Origin: Pegoplata infirma
Taxonomy: Eukaryota; Arthropoda; Insecta; Diptera; Anthomyiidae
DNA length: 64,000 bases
Assembly: GCA_963921195.1 (NCBI GenBank)
Contig: OY992538.1
Location: 6,596,330-6,660,329 of the forward strand
Reading direction: 5' to 3'
Both the position numbers and the translations under genes were made by a program. Of the stretch, positions 55,501 to 64,000 are shown in pieces (within the stretch, counting starts at the first letter, position 1; each line of letters starts with the position of its first letter). The notes under the pieces were generated by a model, which searched no databases, was not told the DNA's origin, and saw only the letters and a list, made by a program, of their open reading frames with translations.

Positions 55501-56909
55501 TATAGAAAATGTTGCTAAGACAACTTTTCTATAGAAAATGTTGCTAAGACAACTTTTCTATAGAAAATGTTGCTAAGACAACTTTTCTATAGAAAATGTT
55601 GCTAAGACAACTTTTCTATAGAAAATGTTGCTAAGACAACTTTTCTATAGAAAATGTTGCTAAGACAACTTTTCTATAGAAAATGTTGCTAAGACAACTT
55701 TTCTATAGAAAATGTTGCTAAGACAACTTTTCTATAGAAAATGTTGCTAAGACAACTTTTCTATAGAAAATGTTGCTAAGACAACTTTTCTATAGAAAAT
55801 GTTGCTAAGACAACTTTTCTATAGAAAATGTTGCTAAGACAACTTTTCTATAGAAAATGTTGCTAAGACAACTTTTCTATAGAAAATGTTGCTAAGACAA
55901 CTTTTCTATAGAAAATGGTGCTAAGACAACTTTTCTATAGAAAATGTTGCTAAGACAACTTTTCTATAGAAAATGTTGCAAAGACAACTTTTCTATAGAA
56001 AATGTTGCTAAGACAACTTTTCTATAGAAAATGTTGCTAAGACAACTTTTCTATAGAAAATGTTGCTAAGACAACTTTTCTATAGAAAATGTTGCTAAGA
56101 CAACTTTTCTATAGAAAATGTTGCTAAGACAACTTTTCTATAGAAAATGTTGCTAAGACAACTTTTCTATTGATAATGTTAAGACAAATTTTGGTTGCTA
56201 TCACAACTTCTCTTAAGAAAACTATGCGAGACAAGCCAAACTTGGTTAGCGTTGGGAAATATTCCTTATTTTTTTTTTTAATTTTATTAATGCTATGTTG
56301 GTCCGAATTCCTTTATTAAAACAATATTTAAACTACTTTATATATTTTAATTTTAATTATTTTTTTTACAGGACTATCATGTATTTTTTATGCACAATCC
56401 TACCCCAAATAGATGTCTGGTATTCGATTTAGATACAACCCTTCCATTTCCCACATATTTTCACAAATATGTTACAGAAACATTTCGTTCCGATTTAGCT
56501 TTAAGACAAGAACATCACAGGTATATTTAAAAACTTACAATATCAATATAAAAGTCATTTAACACTTTTTTATCTAAATTTTAGATTCTTTCGTGTAATA
56601 CCTGCTGAAACATATCTTGCGGAATTCTCATCCGATCGTAGACATATGAGAAGGCCAGATGGTAGTTGGATTAAACCACCACCCTCATATCCGCCCATAC
56701 AATCATGCAGTATGTAGTTGTTGTTGAATAACATTTAACAAATTTTCATTTGCTTGGATTTTTCTTCTTTTCCAGGTAATGCGCATACGTTGGGTGATTT
56801 TATATGCATGAGTCCGGGCAAAGGTCCTGGTACAGTTTATAGTCTTTCCGAGTTTGTGCAAAACTTTTATAAATTACCAAATGTTGTGGCGCAACAAAAT
56901 AATAAATAA
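52575..56909 (+). CDS. tun: N-terminal glutamine amidohydrolase (NTAQ1/tungus), exons 2-5
   Basis: This enzyme deamidates N-terminal Gln to Glu on proteins, a step that feeds the Arg/N-degron pathway. Four coding exons are visible: 52575-52728, 56372-56520, 56585-56709 and 56776-56909 (stop TAA at 56907). The introns, of 3643, 64 and 66 bp, begin GT and end AG. The spliced reading runs from EENVWKLC through WRQKAGRGDD, WDYHVFFMHN, FDLDTTLPFPTYF, SSDRRHMRRPDGSW and SLSEFVQNFY to a final NNK, about 186 residues, nearly the same as Drosophila tungus and clearly like human NTAQ1. The family triad is Cys-His-Asp. His is at 56378-56380 and Asp at 56426-56428. The Cys codon is split, its third base C at 52575 and TG expected at the end of the missing exon 1. 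Only some 18-20 N-terminal residues are absent. Confidence 0.96.
52729..53045. other. start of tun intron 2
   Basis: It begins with the donor GTAAGT at 52729. The exon stops exactly after a Trp codon, so the intron is phase 0. The sequence is T-rich and unique up to the satellite. Reading frames that continue from exon 2 into this part are intron read-through. Confidence 0.8.
53046..54275. repeat. 29-bp satellite array 1 (about 42 copies), intronic
   Basis: The unit is GTTAGCAACATTTTC followed by TATAGAAAAGTTGT, repeated head to tail with very few changes (for example one A for G near 53795 and TAAGC for TTAGC near 53860). Each unit contains the perfect 14-bp palindrome TTTTCTATAGAAAA and a GTTG...CAAC dyad. 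There are no spacers. Orientation is opposite to arrays 2 and 3. Confidence 0.97.
54276..55086. other. spacer between the two inverted satellite arrays
   Basis: About 0.8 kb of mostly unique intron DNA. The last 90 bp contain CCCAGCAAAATG, like a MITE terminus, and a CTGCAATCAATTCTACTTAA phrase shared with 34418-34460. This runs directly into array 2. ORFs here are low-complexity. Confidence 0.6.
55087..56175. repeat. 29-bp satellite array 2 (about 37 copies), intronic, inverted to array 1
   Basis: The unit GAAAATGTTGCTAAG plus ACAACTTTTCTATA is the reverse complement of the array 1 unit except for one fixed base (GTTGTCTTAGC here versus GTTGTGTTAGC in array 1). Sporadic variants occur near 55142, 55245, 55914 and 55977. 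It ends in a decayed unit near 56170, about 200 bp before exon 3. Confidence 0.97.
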
Positions 56910-57336
56910 TATCATCCATCAGCCATGTTTAATGGGTAAATTAGTTAAGTTAAAAATATAATTGAATTGTTTTTTTTTTTTTTTATTTTTTAAACTCTAT
57001 ATAATTATGTATGAACAACATTAAGACTACCGCACTTTAAAGTTAAAAATAAAATCAATAACAACAAAGAAAACTTTTAAGCAAATTGTTTATAATGCGT
57101 AACATAATAAGATTCTTTAAAAAAAAATATGTATTTATTTTTTTGGTTTTTAATGAATGTTTGATTTTATTTTTTTTTTATAAAAGACACAAAGAGAAGC
57201 TGTTCTAGCAAAGATATTATGTACAAACTTGAAATATTTAATAATGAGAAAGAAATCGAATTATATTTTAACTGAAATTGGGTCATTTAGACATTATAGA
57301 AAATTTTAAATCAATTTTGACAAATAAATGTTAATA
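56910..57336 (+). other. tun 3' untranslated region and flank
   Basis: AT-rich sequence after the stop codon. A canonical AATAAA lies 139 bp downstream. No further gene begins before array 3. Confidence 0.7.
57048..57053 (+). terminator. tun polyadenylation signal
   Basis: AATAAA, the first canonical hexamer after the stop codon at 56909. A U-rich tract lies upstream and AT-rich DNA follows. A short 3' UTR of about 150-170 nt is implied. Confidence 0.6.
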
Positions 57337-59168
57337 AAAAATGTTCTTTAGACAACGTTCTAATAGAAAATGTTGCTTAAACAAATTTTCAATAGAAATT
57401 GTTGCTAAGAGCAATTTTTTATAGAAAATGTAGCTAAGAAAAATTTTCTATAAAAAATGTTGCTAAAAAAATGTTCTATAGAAAATTTCGCTAAGAGAAA
57501 TTTACTATAGAAAATGTTGTTAAAAAAGGAAGCTTTTCAATAGAAATTGTTGCTAAGGCAACTTTTTAATAGCAAATGCTGCTAAGACAAATTTTCTGTA
57601 GAAAATGTTGCTAAGAGAACTTTTCTATAGAAAATGTTGCTAAGAGAAATTTTCTACAGAAAATGTTGCTAACTGAAATTTTCTATAGAAAATGTTGCTA
57701 AGAGAAATGTTCTATAAAAATGTTGCTTAGAGTAATTTTCTATAGAAAATGTTGCTATGAGAAATTTTCTATAGAAAATGTTGCTAAGAAAAATTTTTTA
57801 TAGAAAATGTAGCTAAGAAAAATTTTCTATAAAAAATGTTGCTAAAAAAATGTTCTATAGAAAATTTCGCTAAGAAAAATTTACTATAGAAAATGTTGCT
57901 AAAAAATTTTTCTATAGAAAATGTTGCTCAGAGAATTTTTTATAGAAAATGTTGCTAAGACAAGTTTGCCATAGAAAACGTTGCTAAGACAAATTTGCCA
58001 TAGAAAACGTTGCTAAGACAAATTTTCTATAGAAAATGTTGCTAAGACAAATTTTCTATAGAAAATGTTGCTAAGACAAATTTTCTATAGAAAATGTTGC
58101 TAAGACAAATTTTCTATAGAAAATCTTGCTAAGACAAATTTTCTATAGAAAATATTGCTAAGACAAATTTTCTATAGAAAATGTTGCTAAGAGAAATTTT
58201 TTTTAGAAATGTTGCTAAGAGAAATTTTCTATAAAAAATGTTGCTAAAAAAATGTTCTATAGAAAAAGTTGCTAAGAGAAATTTTCTATAGAAAATGCTA
58301 CTATGAGAAATTTTCTATAGAAAATGTTGCTAAGACAAATTTTCTATAGAAAATGTTGCTAAAAAAATGTTTTATAGAAAAGGTTGCTAAGACAAATTTT
58401 CTATAGAAAATTTTGCTAAGACAAATTTTCTATAGAAAATGTTGCTAAGACAAATTGTGTATAGAAAATGTTGCTAAGACAAATTTTCTATAGAAAATGT
58501 TGCTAAGACAAGTTTTCTATAGAAAATCTTGCTAAAATACATTTTCTGTAGAAAATGTTGCTAAGACAAGTTTTCTATAGAAAATGTGGCTAAGACAAGT
58601 TTTCTATAGAAAATGTTGCTAAGACAAGTTTTCTATATAAAATGTTGCTAAGACAAGTTTTCTATAGAAAATGTTGCTAAGACAAGTTTTCTATAGGAAA
58701 TTTTGCCAAGACAAGTTTTCTATAGAAAATGTTGCTAAGACAAGTTTTCTATAGAAAATGTTGCTAAGACAAGTTTCTATAGAAAATGTTGCTAAGACAA
58801 GTTTTCTATAGAAAATGTTGCTAAGACAAGTTTTCTATAAAAAATGTTGCTAAGACAAGTTTTCTATAGAAAATGTTGCTAAGACAAGTTTTCTATAGAA
58901 AATGTTGCTAAGACAAGTTTTCTATAGAAAATGTTGCTAAGACAAGTTTTCTATAGAAAATTTTGCTAAGACAAGTTTTCTATAGAAAATGTTGCTAAGA
59001 CAAGTTTTCTATAGAAAATGTTGCTAAGACAAGTTTTCTATAGAAAATGTTGCTAAGACAAGTTTCCTATAGAAAATGTTGCTAACACAAGTTTCCTATA
59101 GAAAATGTTGCTAACACAAGTTTTCTATAGAAAATGTTGCTAAGACAAATTTTCTATAGAAAATGTTA
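57337..59168. repeat. 29-bp satellite array 3, degenerate, downstream of tun
   Basis: About 60 units of the same satellite in the orientation of array 2. Units at the left are strongly diverged (AGAGAAATTTTCTAT, shortened AAAAAATGTTCTATAG). Those in the middle read AGACAAATTTTCTAT, and those at the right read AGACAAGTTTTCTAT and are fairly uniform. The array ends at about 59165. Confidence 0.93.
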
Positions 59169-59372
59169 GGACTATTTTTTGTGGTTTTCACTTCAGAATT
59201 TGTATGCCTTAATAATGGAAAAGTCTATTACCTATATAATATCTTAGCTTGAAAATATGTTAACCCTTTGGAACCAGCAAACAATATTCAACCATGCAAA
59301 AATTTGTATTTTTGCATATATTTTTAAAAAACCCTTCGACCGATTTCAAAATCTTTTTGCTTTTGTGTTCAT

Positions 59373-59892
59373 TAGTGCCCCCCATTTCCCGGTTCTCGGT
59401 ATTCCCGGGAATACCGGTATTCCCGGTTCTGGAACCGGTTTCCCGGTTCTAGACATATCCCCGGGAATACCGGTATTCCCGGTTCTGATCCTGGTACCGG
59501 TTCTCAAAAACAAAAAAATACTATGCCATAAAATATTTAAATTACACAATTTAATCAGTATTTAAGTAATATTTAGTTGTTTTTGTAAAATTTTTAAAAA
59601 ATTATGCTACTATTTTTTCTTAAATTAAAAAAATAAAATGGAAATGGTGTTGTTTTTACATGATGTGTATTTTTTTGGTAAAAGCAACTAAAAAATTTTA
59701 ATTGTGCAAAATTTTACAAAATATTCATACCGGTAGTCCCGGGAATACCGTCAGAACCGGAACCGGGAATTCCGGTATTCCCGGGAATACCGGGAATGAA
59801 TTAAGAACCGGGAAACCGGTACCATTTCCCGGTAATACCGAGAACCGGGAATACCGGTATTCCCGGTACTACGGTACTGACCGTAGGCACTA
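59373..59892. mobile_element. hAT-type MITE with ATACCGGTATTCCCGG subrepeats, copy 2
   Basis: TAGTGCCCCCC to ...CCGTAGGCACTA between GTGTTCAT duplications (59365-59372, 59893-59900). Short palindromic GGAATACCGGTATTCC units make up both ends. Collagen-like GIPG...GTG translations on both strands are artefacts of these units. Confidence 0.88.
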
Positions 59893-59900
59893 GTGTTCAT

Positions 59901-60272
59901 ACATTTTTTATTTTTTTAAACAATTTTCAAAAATTCCCACGTATAAATTTAATCCGATTGGCTCTTAATTTACTCGAACTCTTAGCAGAATCAACATAAT
60001 CAACATATCCATGATTTTATTCATATTATGTCTATTTTTGAAACATTTAAAAATTGAGGAAAATTCCCACTCGAACTATGTTTTTTCAACATTGGTACCA
60101 AAGGGTTAATAATATTACCGAAAAATCATGGTCAAAATTTTTAAGATATATTACACGAAACAATGCATATTCAGAAGCCTTAGCGCTGGATGGAATGTAA
60201 AAAAAAATTCAAAAATGTTTGTGTTAAATTTTAGTAATCCGTTTTCTCAATAAATCGTTTCAGTGATATTAC
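59901..60272. other. AT-rich spacer, no gene
   Basis: No TIR pair or ORF is seen. Confidence 0.35.
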
Positions 60273-60780
60273 CAGCGTTGCCAGGTACTTTTCTTCGTTG
60301 TCCCCAAAAATATCACAAAATATCCCCAAAAATCCCAAACCGTGAAAAATAGGTTTTTTAATCTCAAAAAATTATATTTTCTTAATTTTTTACAAAAATA
60401 ATTATAAATAGTAATTTTATAATTTTATTTCGAAGATTTAGCAATTAAAAAATCCCCAAAAATCCCCAAACGAGTAAATAAACAGCTTTCGCCAATGTTA
60501 ATATACATTTTACAGCTGAAAAATGCACATATTACAGAATACACTACGTTAAATCGTACCAATGAGTGCTTATCACTGAAAATTTGTTTAAAAATCGTTG
60601 ATTACATCAAAAATTGCTGGTGGTATTAAATGGATAAAATTTTGAATATCCCCAAAAAATCCCCAAAATAATTTTCGAAATCCCCACAAAAATCCCAAAT
60701 CCCCAAATGAGATTTCTTGTCCTTTTTTCTCGCATGAAATCCCCAACTTTGGGGATAAATCCCCAAGTCTGACAGCCCTG
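60273..60780. mobile_element. hAT-type MITE with CCCCAAAAAT subrepeats
   Basis: CAGCGTTGCCAGGTACTTT at the left; the right end read inward is CAGGGCTGTCAGACTTGGGG. GATATTAC is duplicated (60265-60272, 60781-60788). AATCCCCAAAAATCCCC units recur at both ends. The reverse ORF here is repeat-derived. Confidence 0.88.
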
Positions 60781-60788
60781 GATATTAC

Positions 60789-61986
60789 TTAAAAATGTTG
60801 TCTGACTGGACATATTTTACACACAAACTAAACACAAACGCAGGCATTCTATGTATATTTAAAAATAAGCGTACATATAAAAAAATTTATAATATTTTTG
60901 TATTTTTTTCAAAAAAAAATCCTAAATTAATGAAAGAAAATTAACAAAATACGAAAAAAACCTAAATAAATAAAACTTTTTATGCTTAATATAAAATCAA
61001 AATATATTTATAAATTTAAGATTTTGTTTTTTTTTTTGTCAAAGCAACATAAATCAATTATTTTTGAAATTATTTCAAAATAAGTTTAAAATTTTTAAAC
61101 TCAATGTTTTATCCCACTCTATATATATCTCTCTCTCTCTGTGTCACTTTAACTAAAATTTTGACTCCCTATCTTTATAAAGGAGCTCAGAAAACGGACT
61201 ATATTTGGTTTATTAGTTAAATTAAAAAAAAAAAGTTTTAAAAACTTAAACTATTTTCAAAACTTATTTCAAAGAGACTGAAAAGTAGTAAACCCGAAAG
61301 TAGTTTGAAATTAATAATTTTAGTTAAAAAATCTTTAAATTCCCATAGAAAAATACAAAAATATTTATATGAAAGCATTAGTTAGATCTTCCTGCTCCTG
61401 AAAATAATCTAAAAAAACATATTAGAGACCTATTAGAGACCTAAACCACGTAATGGTAAAAAATAGGAAAAAAAACATGAAACCGCTATAAATAAAAAAA
61501 GACTGATGCCTTGTTAATATGGTTAAAATATGTAATAATTTTCAAATGTCCTTTTAAACTCCCTCCATTAAGAAAAAAACCCAGCAAAACTCATTGCATT
61601 TTTATACAAAAATAAGTTTCCCCCTCTTTTATCGTTATTAAGAAGAAAAAAAAGTCCGTTTATCTGTTTATAAAAAACTCCTTCCTTAAACGTATTTGTT
61701 GTAAATTATTATTATACAATATTTATCAATTAAAAAAAAATTAAACTTAACTAACTTTTCATAATTTTAAGAATTTCTATAATTATACTTTAGTTAAATT
61801 AAAAAAAAAGAAGAAAAGTCTTGAAAAGAAAAGAAAAAAGTTAAAAAAAACAAACATCAAGTTAACATTGTTTCTAGCAACATATTTTACAGTAAATGTA
61901 TAAAAAAACCTAATTTTTTATTAATTTTTACATTTAAATTATAAATCTTAATAATCTTTAAAAAAAAACACAGATATTGTTTCTTA
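60789..61986. other. AT-rich DNA, no gene
   Basis: Poly-A and poly-T tracts and a CTCTCTCTCT run (about 61130). No support for a gene or bounded element. Confidence 0.4.
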
Positions 61987-62143
61987 AGGTCACATCAGAC
62001 GAGTTAGAAAACGTTCAACTTGTTTGACGACTGAATGCAAATTGCAAGTTGGTTGATAAGTTGTCCAACTTGCCATTACACGAGCAATTTGCATTCGTAC
62101 GTCCAACAAGTTGAACAAATTATCACTCGTCTGATGTGGCCTT
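61987..62143. mobile_element. small hairpin MITE
   Basis: AGGTCACATCAGACGAG and the inverted CTCGTCTGATGTGGCCT form the ends. Inside, CAACTTG/CAAGTTG and GCAAATTGC units repeat in both orientations. The target duplication is unclear (TTA on the left, TTTTA on the right). Confidence 0.7.
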
Positions 62144-62639
62144 TTATTTTTCTGTTAGGCATTTAAAATCAAGAGATTAAATAAAGTTTAACTTTTGTTA
62201 TTAATTCTTAAGATTATAAAAAAAATCAACAATAAATATCTAAAATATGTACTAAATATCCAAAAAAAAAAGTACTTTGTTTTGTACTTTTACAAAATGG
62301 GAAAATGAAAATTTAAAACTAATAAGAAATGCATTGAAAATGTTAGAAAGACCAAAAAAAAAACTAAGAAAAAACTAGTAACTGGCTTAAAATCACTGAA
62401 AATAAATAAAACGTTAGATGAAGACCAAATTGTAGTAAAAGGCTTAAAAATTACAAATATCATAGTATTTATTTAAATGGATAAGAAGAGAAAAATAAAT
62501 AGAAACTTGGTTAAAAAAAATGGCGGTAAAACTCACAACCGCAATATTTTTTTTCTTAAGAGATATAGATTTTGGTAGAATTATTTTATTTTTGTAAACT
62601 ACGTTTATGGGCGCCAAAAAATATGAAGAAAATTACCGA
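62144..62639. other. AT-rich spacer, no gene
   Basis: Nothing beyond simple A/T-rich sequence is seen. Confidence 0.35.
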
Positions 62640-63475
62640 ATTTTACATTAGTTGTCAGTCGGCTAAAATTTTTTCTAATGGCACACTCCTCTTCAAGCAA
62701 GTTTAGGTAGTGTTAAAATAGTGACAAAATCTGCTAATGGCATTTCACTCTTTATTTTGAACTTTAAAAATCGTTAACACTAAAATCCTAGGTGATTCTG
62801 TTTTCGAGTTATAGCTAAATAATTACACTGTTCGACAGTAAAATATCCTCCCAGTGAAATATCCAACTGATTCCTATAGATTTTGCTCTCCTGAATCCAA
62901 ATCTGCCATCCATTTTTTCCAGTGGTCCATTTTTTTCTGGTGGTCCACTGTTACAGATTCTTCCAAAAACATGACTTGATTGATATAAAGTGGACCTCCC
63001 GGTTTTAAAACTGCAATCCAAATTTTTCTAGCATGTTCCGTTTTTGAGATATTCGCGTTTGAAAAATTTTCCACGCGAAAATCTCCAAAAAGGAACATGC
63101 TAAAAATTTGGATTGAAGTTTTGGAATCAGGAGGTCCAACTAATATGAAATTATTAGTAAAATTGTTTTTTTTTTTACTTTTTACAGCGAATATCTCAAC
63201 AACGGTATATGCTAGAAAAAATTAGATGGCAGATTTGGATTCAGGAGAGAAAAGCCTATAAGAATCAGTTAGATATTTCACTGGGAGGTTTATTTAGCTA
63301 TAATTTATTATTATTATTTATTGTAATTATTTAGCTATAACTCGAAAACAGAATCAGCTAGGATTTTCGTGTTAACGATTTTTAAAGTTCAAAATAAAGT
63401 GGAGTGAAATGCCGTTTTGCGATTTTGTCACCATTTTAACACAAACTATACTTGCTTGAAAAAATGCGTTAGGGG
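62640..63475. repeat. foldback element, about 0.4-kb arms
   Basis: Two inverted halves centred near 63065 share TTCAAGCAAGT, GTTAACACTAAAATCCTAG/CTAGGATTTTCGTGTTAAC, CAGTGAAATATC/GATATTTCACTG, CCTGAATCCAAATCTGCC/GGCAGATTTGGATTCAGG and GGAACATGCTA/TAGCATGTTCC. The ends are blurred. ORFs here are opposite readings of the arms. It resembles 8284-9137 in internal phrasing (ATTTGGATTCAGGAG versus ATTTGGAATCAGGAG). Confidence 0.7.
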
Positions 63476-63589
63476 TGTCCCCCATAAAGTGAATTTTTAA
63501 TTTTTTTAGTAAAAAATTTAAAAAACTTTTGTTTTCCTGTAGTTTTACAAGGAAAGCCCCCAAAGGAGTCATTTCAGATTTCTTTTAAA
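63476..63589. other. spacer
   Basis: Short AT-rich link between two foldback blocks, with a GTTTTCCTGTAG..TTACAAGGAAAG phrase related to the next block. Confidence 0.35.
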
Positions 63590-64000
63590 TTAAAAAAAAA
63601 AAATAAATAAAAAAAAAAATTTAATCTTTATGTATTTTGATCTCCTGAGCTCGATTCCGCCATCAGAATGGAACTCAATCGTTGGGGTTTTCTTATAATC
63701 TTACAATGAAAGTCCGCAAAGTGAAATTACCCGATTTCTTTAAAATTTATACAAGATGGAGAACAAAAATTTAGATTGACCTGTCTGAGCGGAATTGAAT
63801 TTAGGTGGTCAAAATACATAAAGATTCGATTTCGATTTTTTTCTTTATCTTGTGTATAAGTTTTAAAGAAATCTGGAATGGTCACTTTAGGGAACTTTCT
63901 TGTAAGACAACAGGAAAACCCGATACATTTTTTTGGATGACAGATTTGTAGTTCAGGGGGTCGAAATTCGTAATGATATGTTGGTCTGGTGTCTGGGTCA
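63590..64000. repeat. foldback fragment cut by the window end
   Basis: ATCTTTATGTATTTTGATCTCC is mirrored by CAAAATACATAAAGAT near 63815. The CGATTCCGCCATCAGAATGG and GTTGGGGTTTTC phrases match 12340-12400. The final TCTGGTGTCTGGGTCA resembles the complement of TGACCCAGAAACCAGA near 12300, so the terminus probably lies just beyond the window. Confidence 0.55.

Noticed and set aside
59257..59565. Collagen-like Gly-Ile-Pro-Gly reading frames on both strands (also 7013-7494)
   Set aside because: They arise from palindromic CCGGTATTCCCGG units inside two copies of a hAT MITE and read similarly on both strands.

Overview
This window looks like a piece of an AT-rich brachyceran (probably calyptrate) fly genome. 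Only one ordinary protein-coding gene can be recognised: most of an N-terminal glutamine amidohydrolase (NTAQ1 family; Drosophila tungus/tun) on the + strand at 52575-56909, missing its short first coding exon. Its exons are close in sequence to the Drosophila protein as I recall it, and the surrounding repeats are of fly type: DINE-1/mini-me elements with GTCY microsatellites, hAT and mariner elements, and tRNA-headed SINEs.

Nearly everything else is transposable-element DNA, heavily nested. Boundaries were set by hand from terminal inverted repeats (TIRs) plus target-site duplications (TSDs). Families seen: (i) DINE-1/mini-me-like (Helentron-related) elements, about a dozen copies; (ii) hAT-type non-autonomous elements with 8-bp TSDs at 5606, 6042, 7048, 9801, 16723, 21899, 33530, 38081, 40296, 42735, 59373 and 60273; (iii) a Chapaev3-like group with CAC... 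ends and 3-bp TTA/TAA TSDs at 1347, 3520, 8284, 12874, 19128, 19431 and 26222; (iv) a Transib-like element at 29935-31316 whose TIR is a near-perfect 23-RSS; (v) a decayed mariner at 39381-44026 split by later insertions; (vi) a pogo-like MITE at 20832; (vii) TA-flanked MITEs, two of them carrying tRNA-like modules; (viii) an intact tRNA-derived SINE at 5651-5885.

Layout: 1-5.4 kb DINE and Chapaev3-like copies; 5.4-10.4 kb a DINE copy opened by a hAT stack, then a foldback block; 12.3-15.3 kb a nested element with two tandem tRNA-like modules; 16.7-18.8 kb a 2.1-kb near-perfect palindrome; 19.1-22.4 kb a five-element nest; 24.6-25.2 kb a 35-bp minisatellite; 27.1-29.4 kb and 34.7-35.7 kb relatively repeat-poor DNA; 29.4-31.6 kb a DINE copy holding the Transib-like element; 38.1-46.7 kb a large nest around the mariner; 47.3-52.5 kb MITEs and unique DNA; 52.6-57.1 kb tun; 57.3-64 kb a satellite and more hAT/foldback elements.

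The most unusual features are the RSS-like Transib ends and a pair of about 1.1-1.2 kb 29-bp satellite arrays lying head-to-head inside one tun intron. If transcribed with the gene, these arrays could fold into a long hairpin RNA. A third, decayed array of the same satellite lies just downstream of the gene. The 52.5 kb upstream of exon 2 may be a TE-filled first intron, intergenic DNA or both; the sequence alone does not decide.
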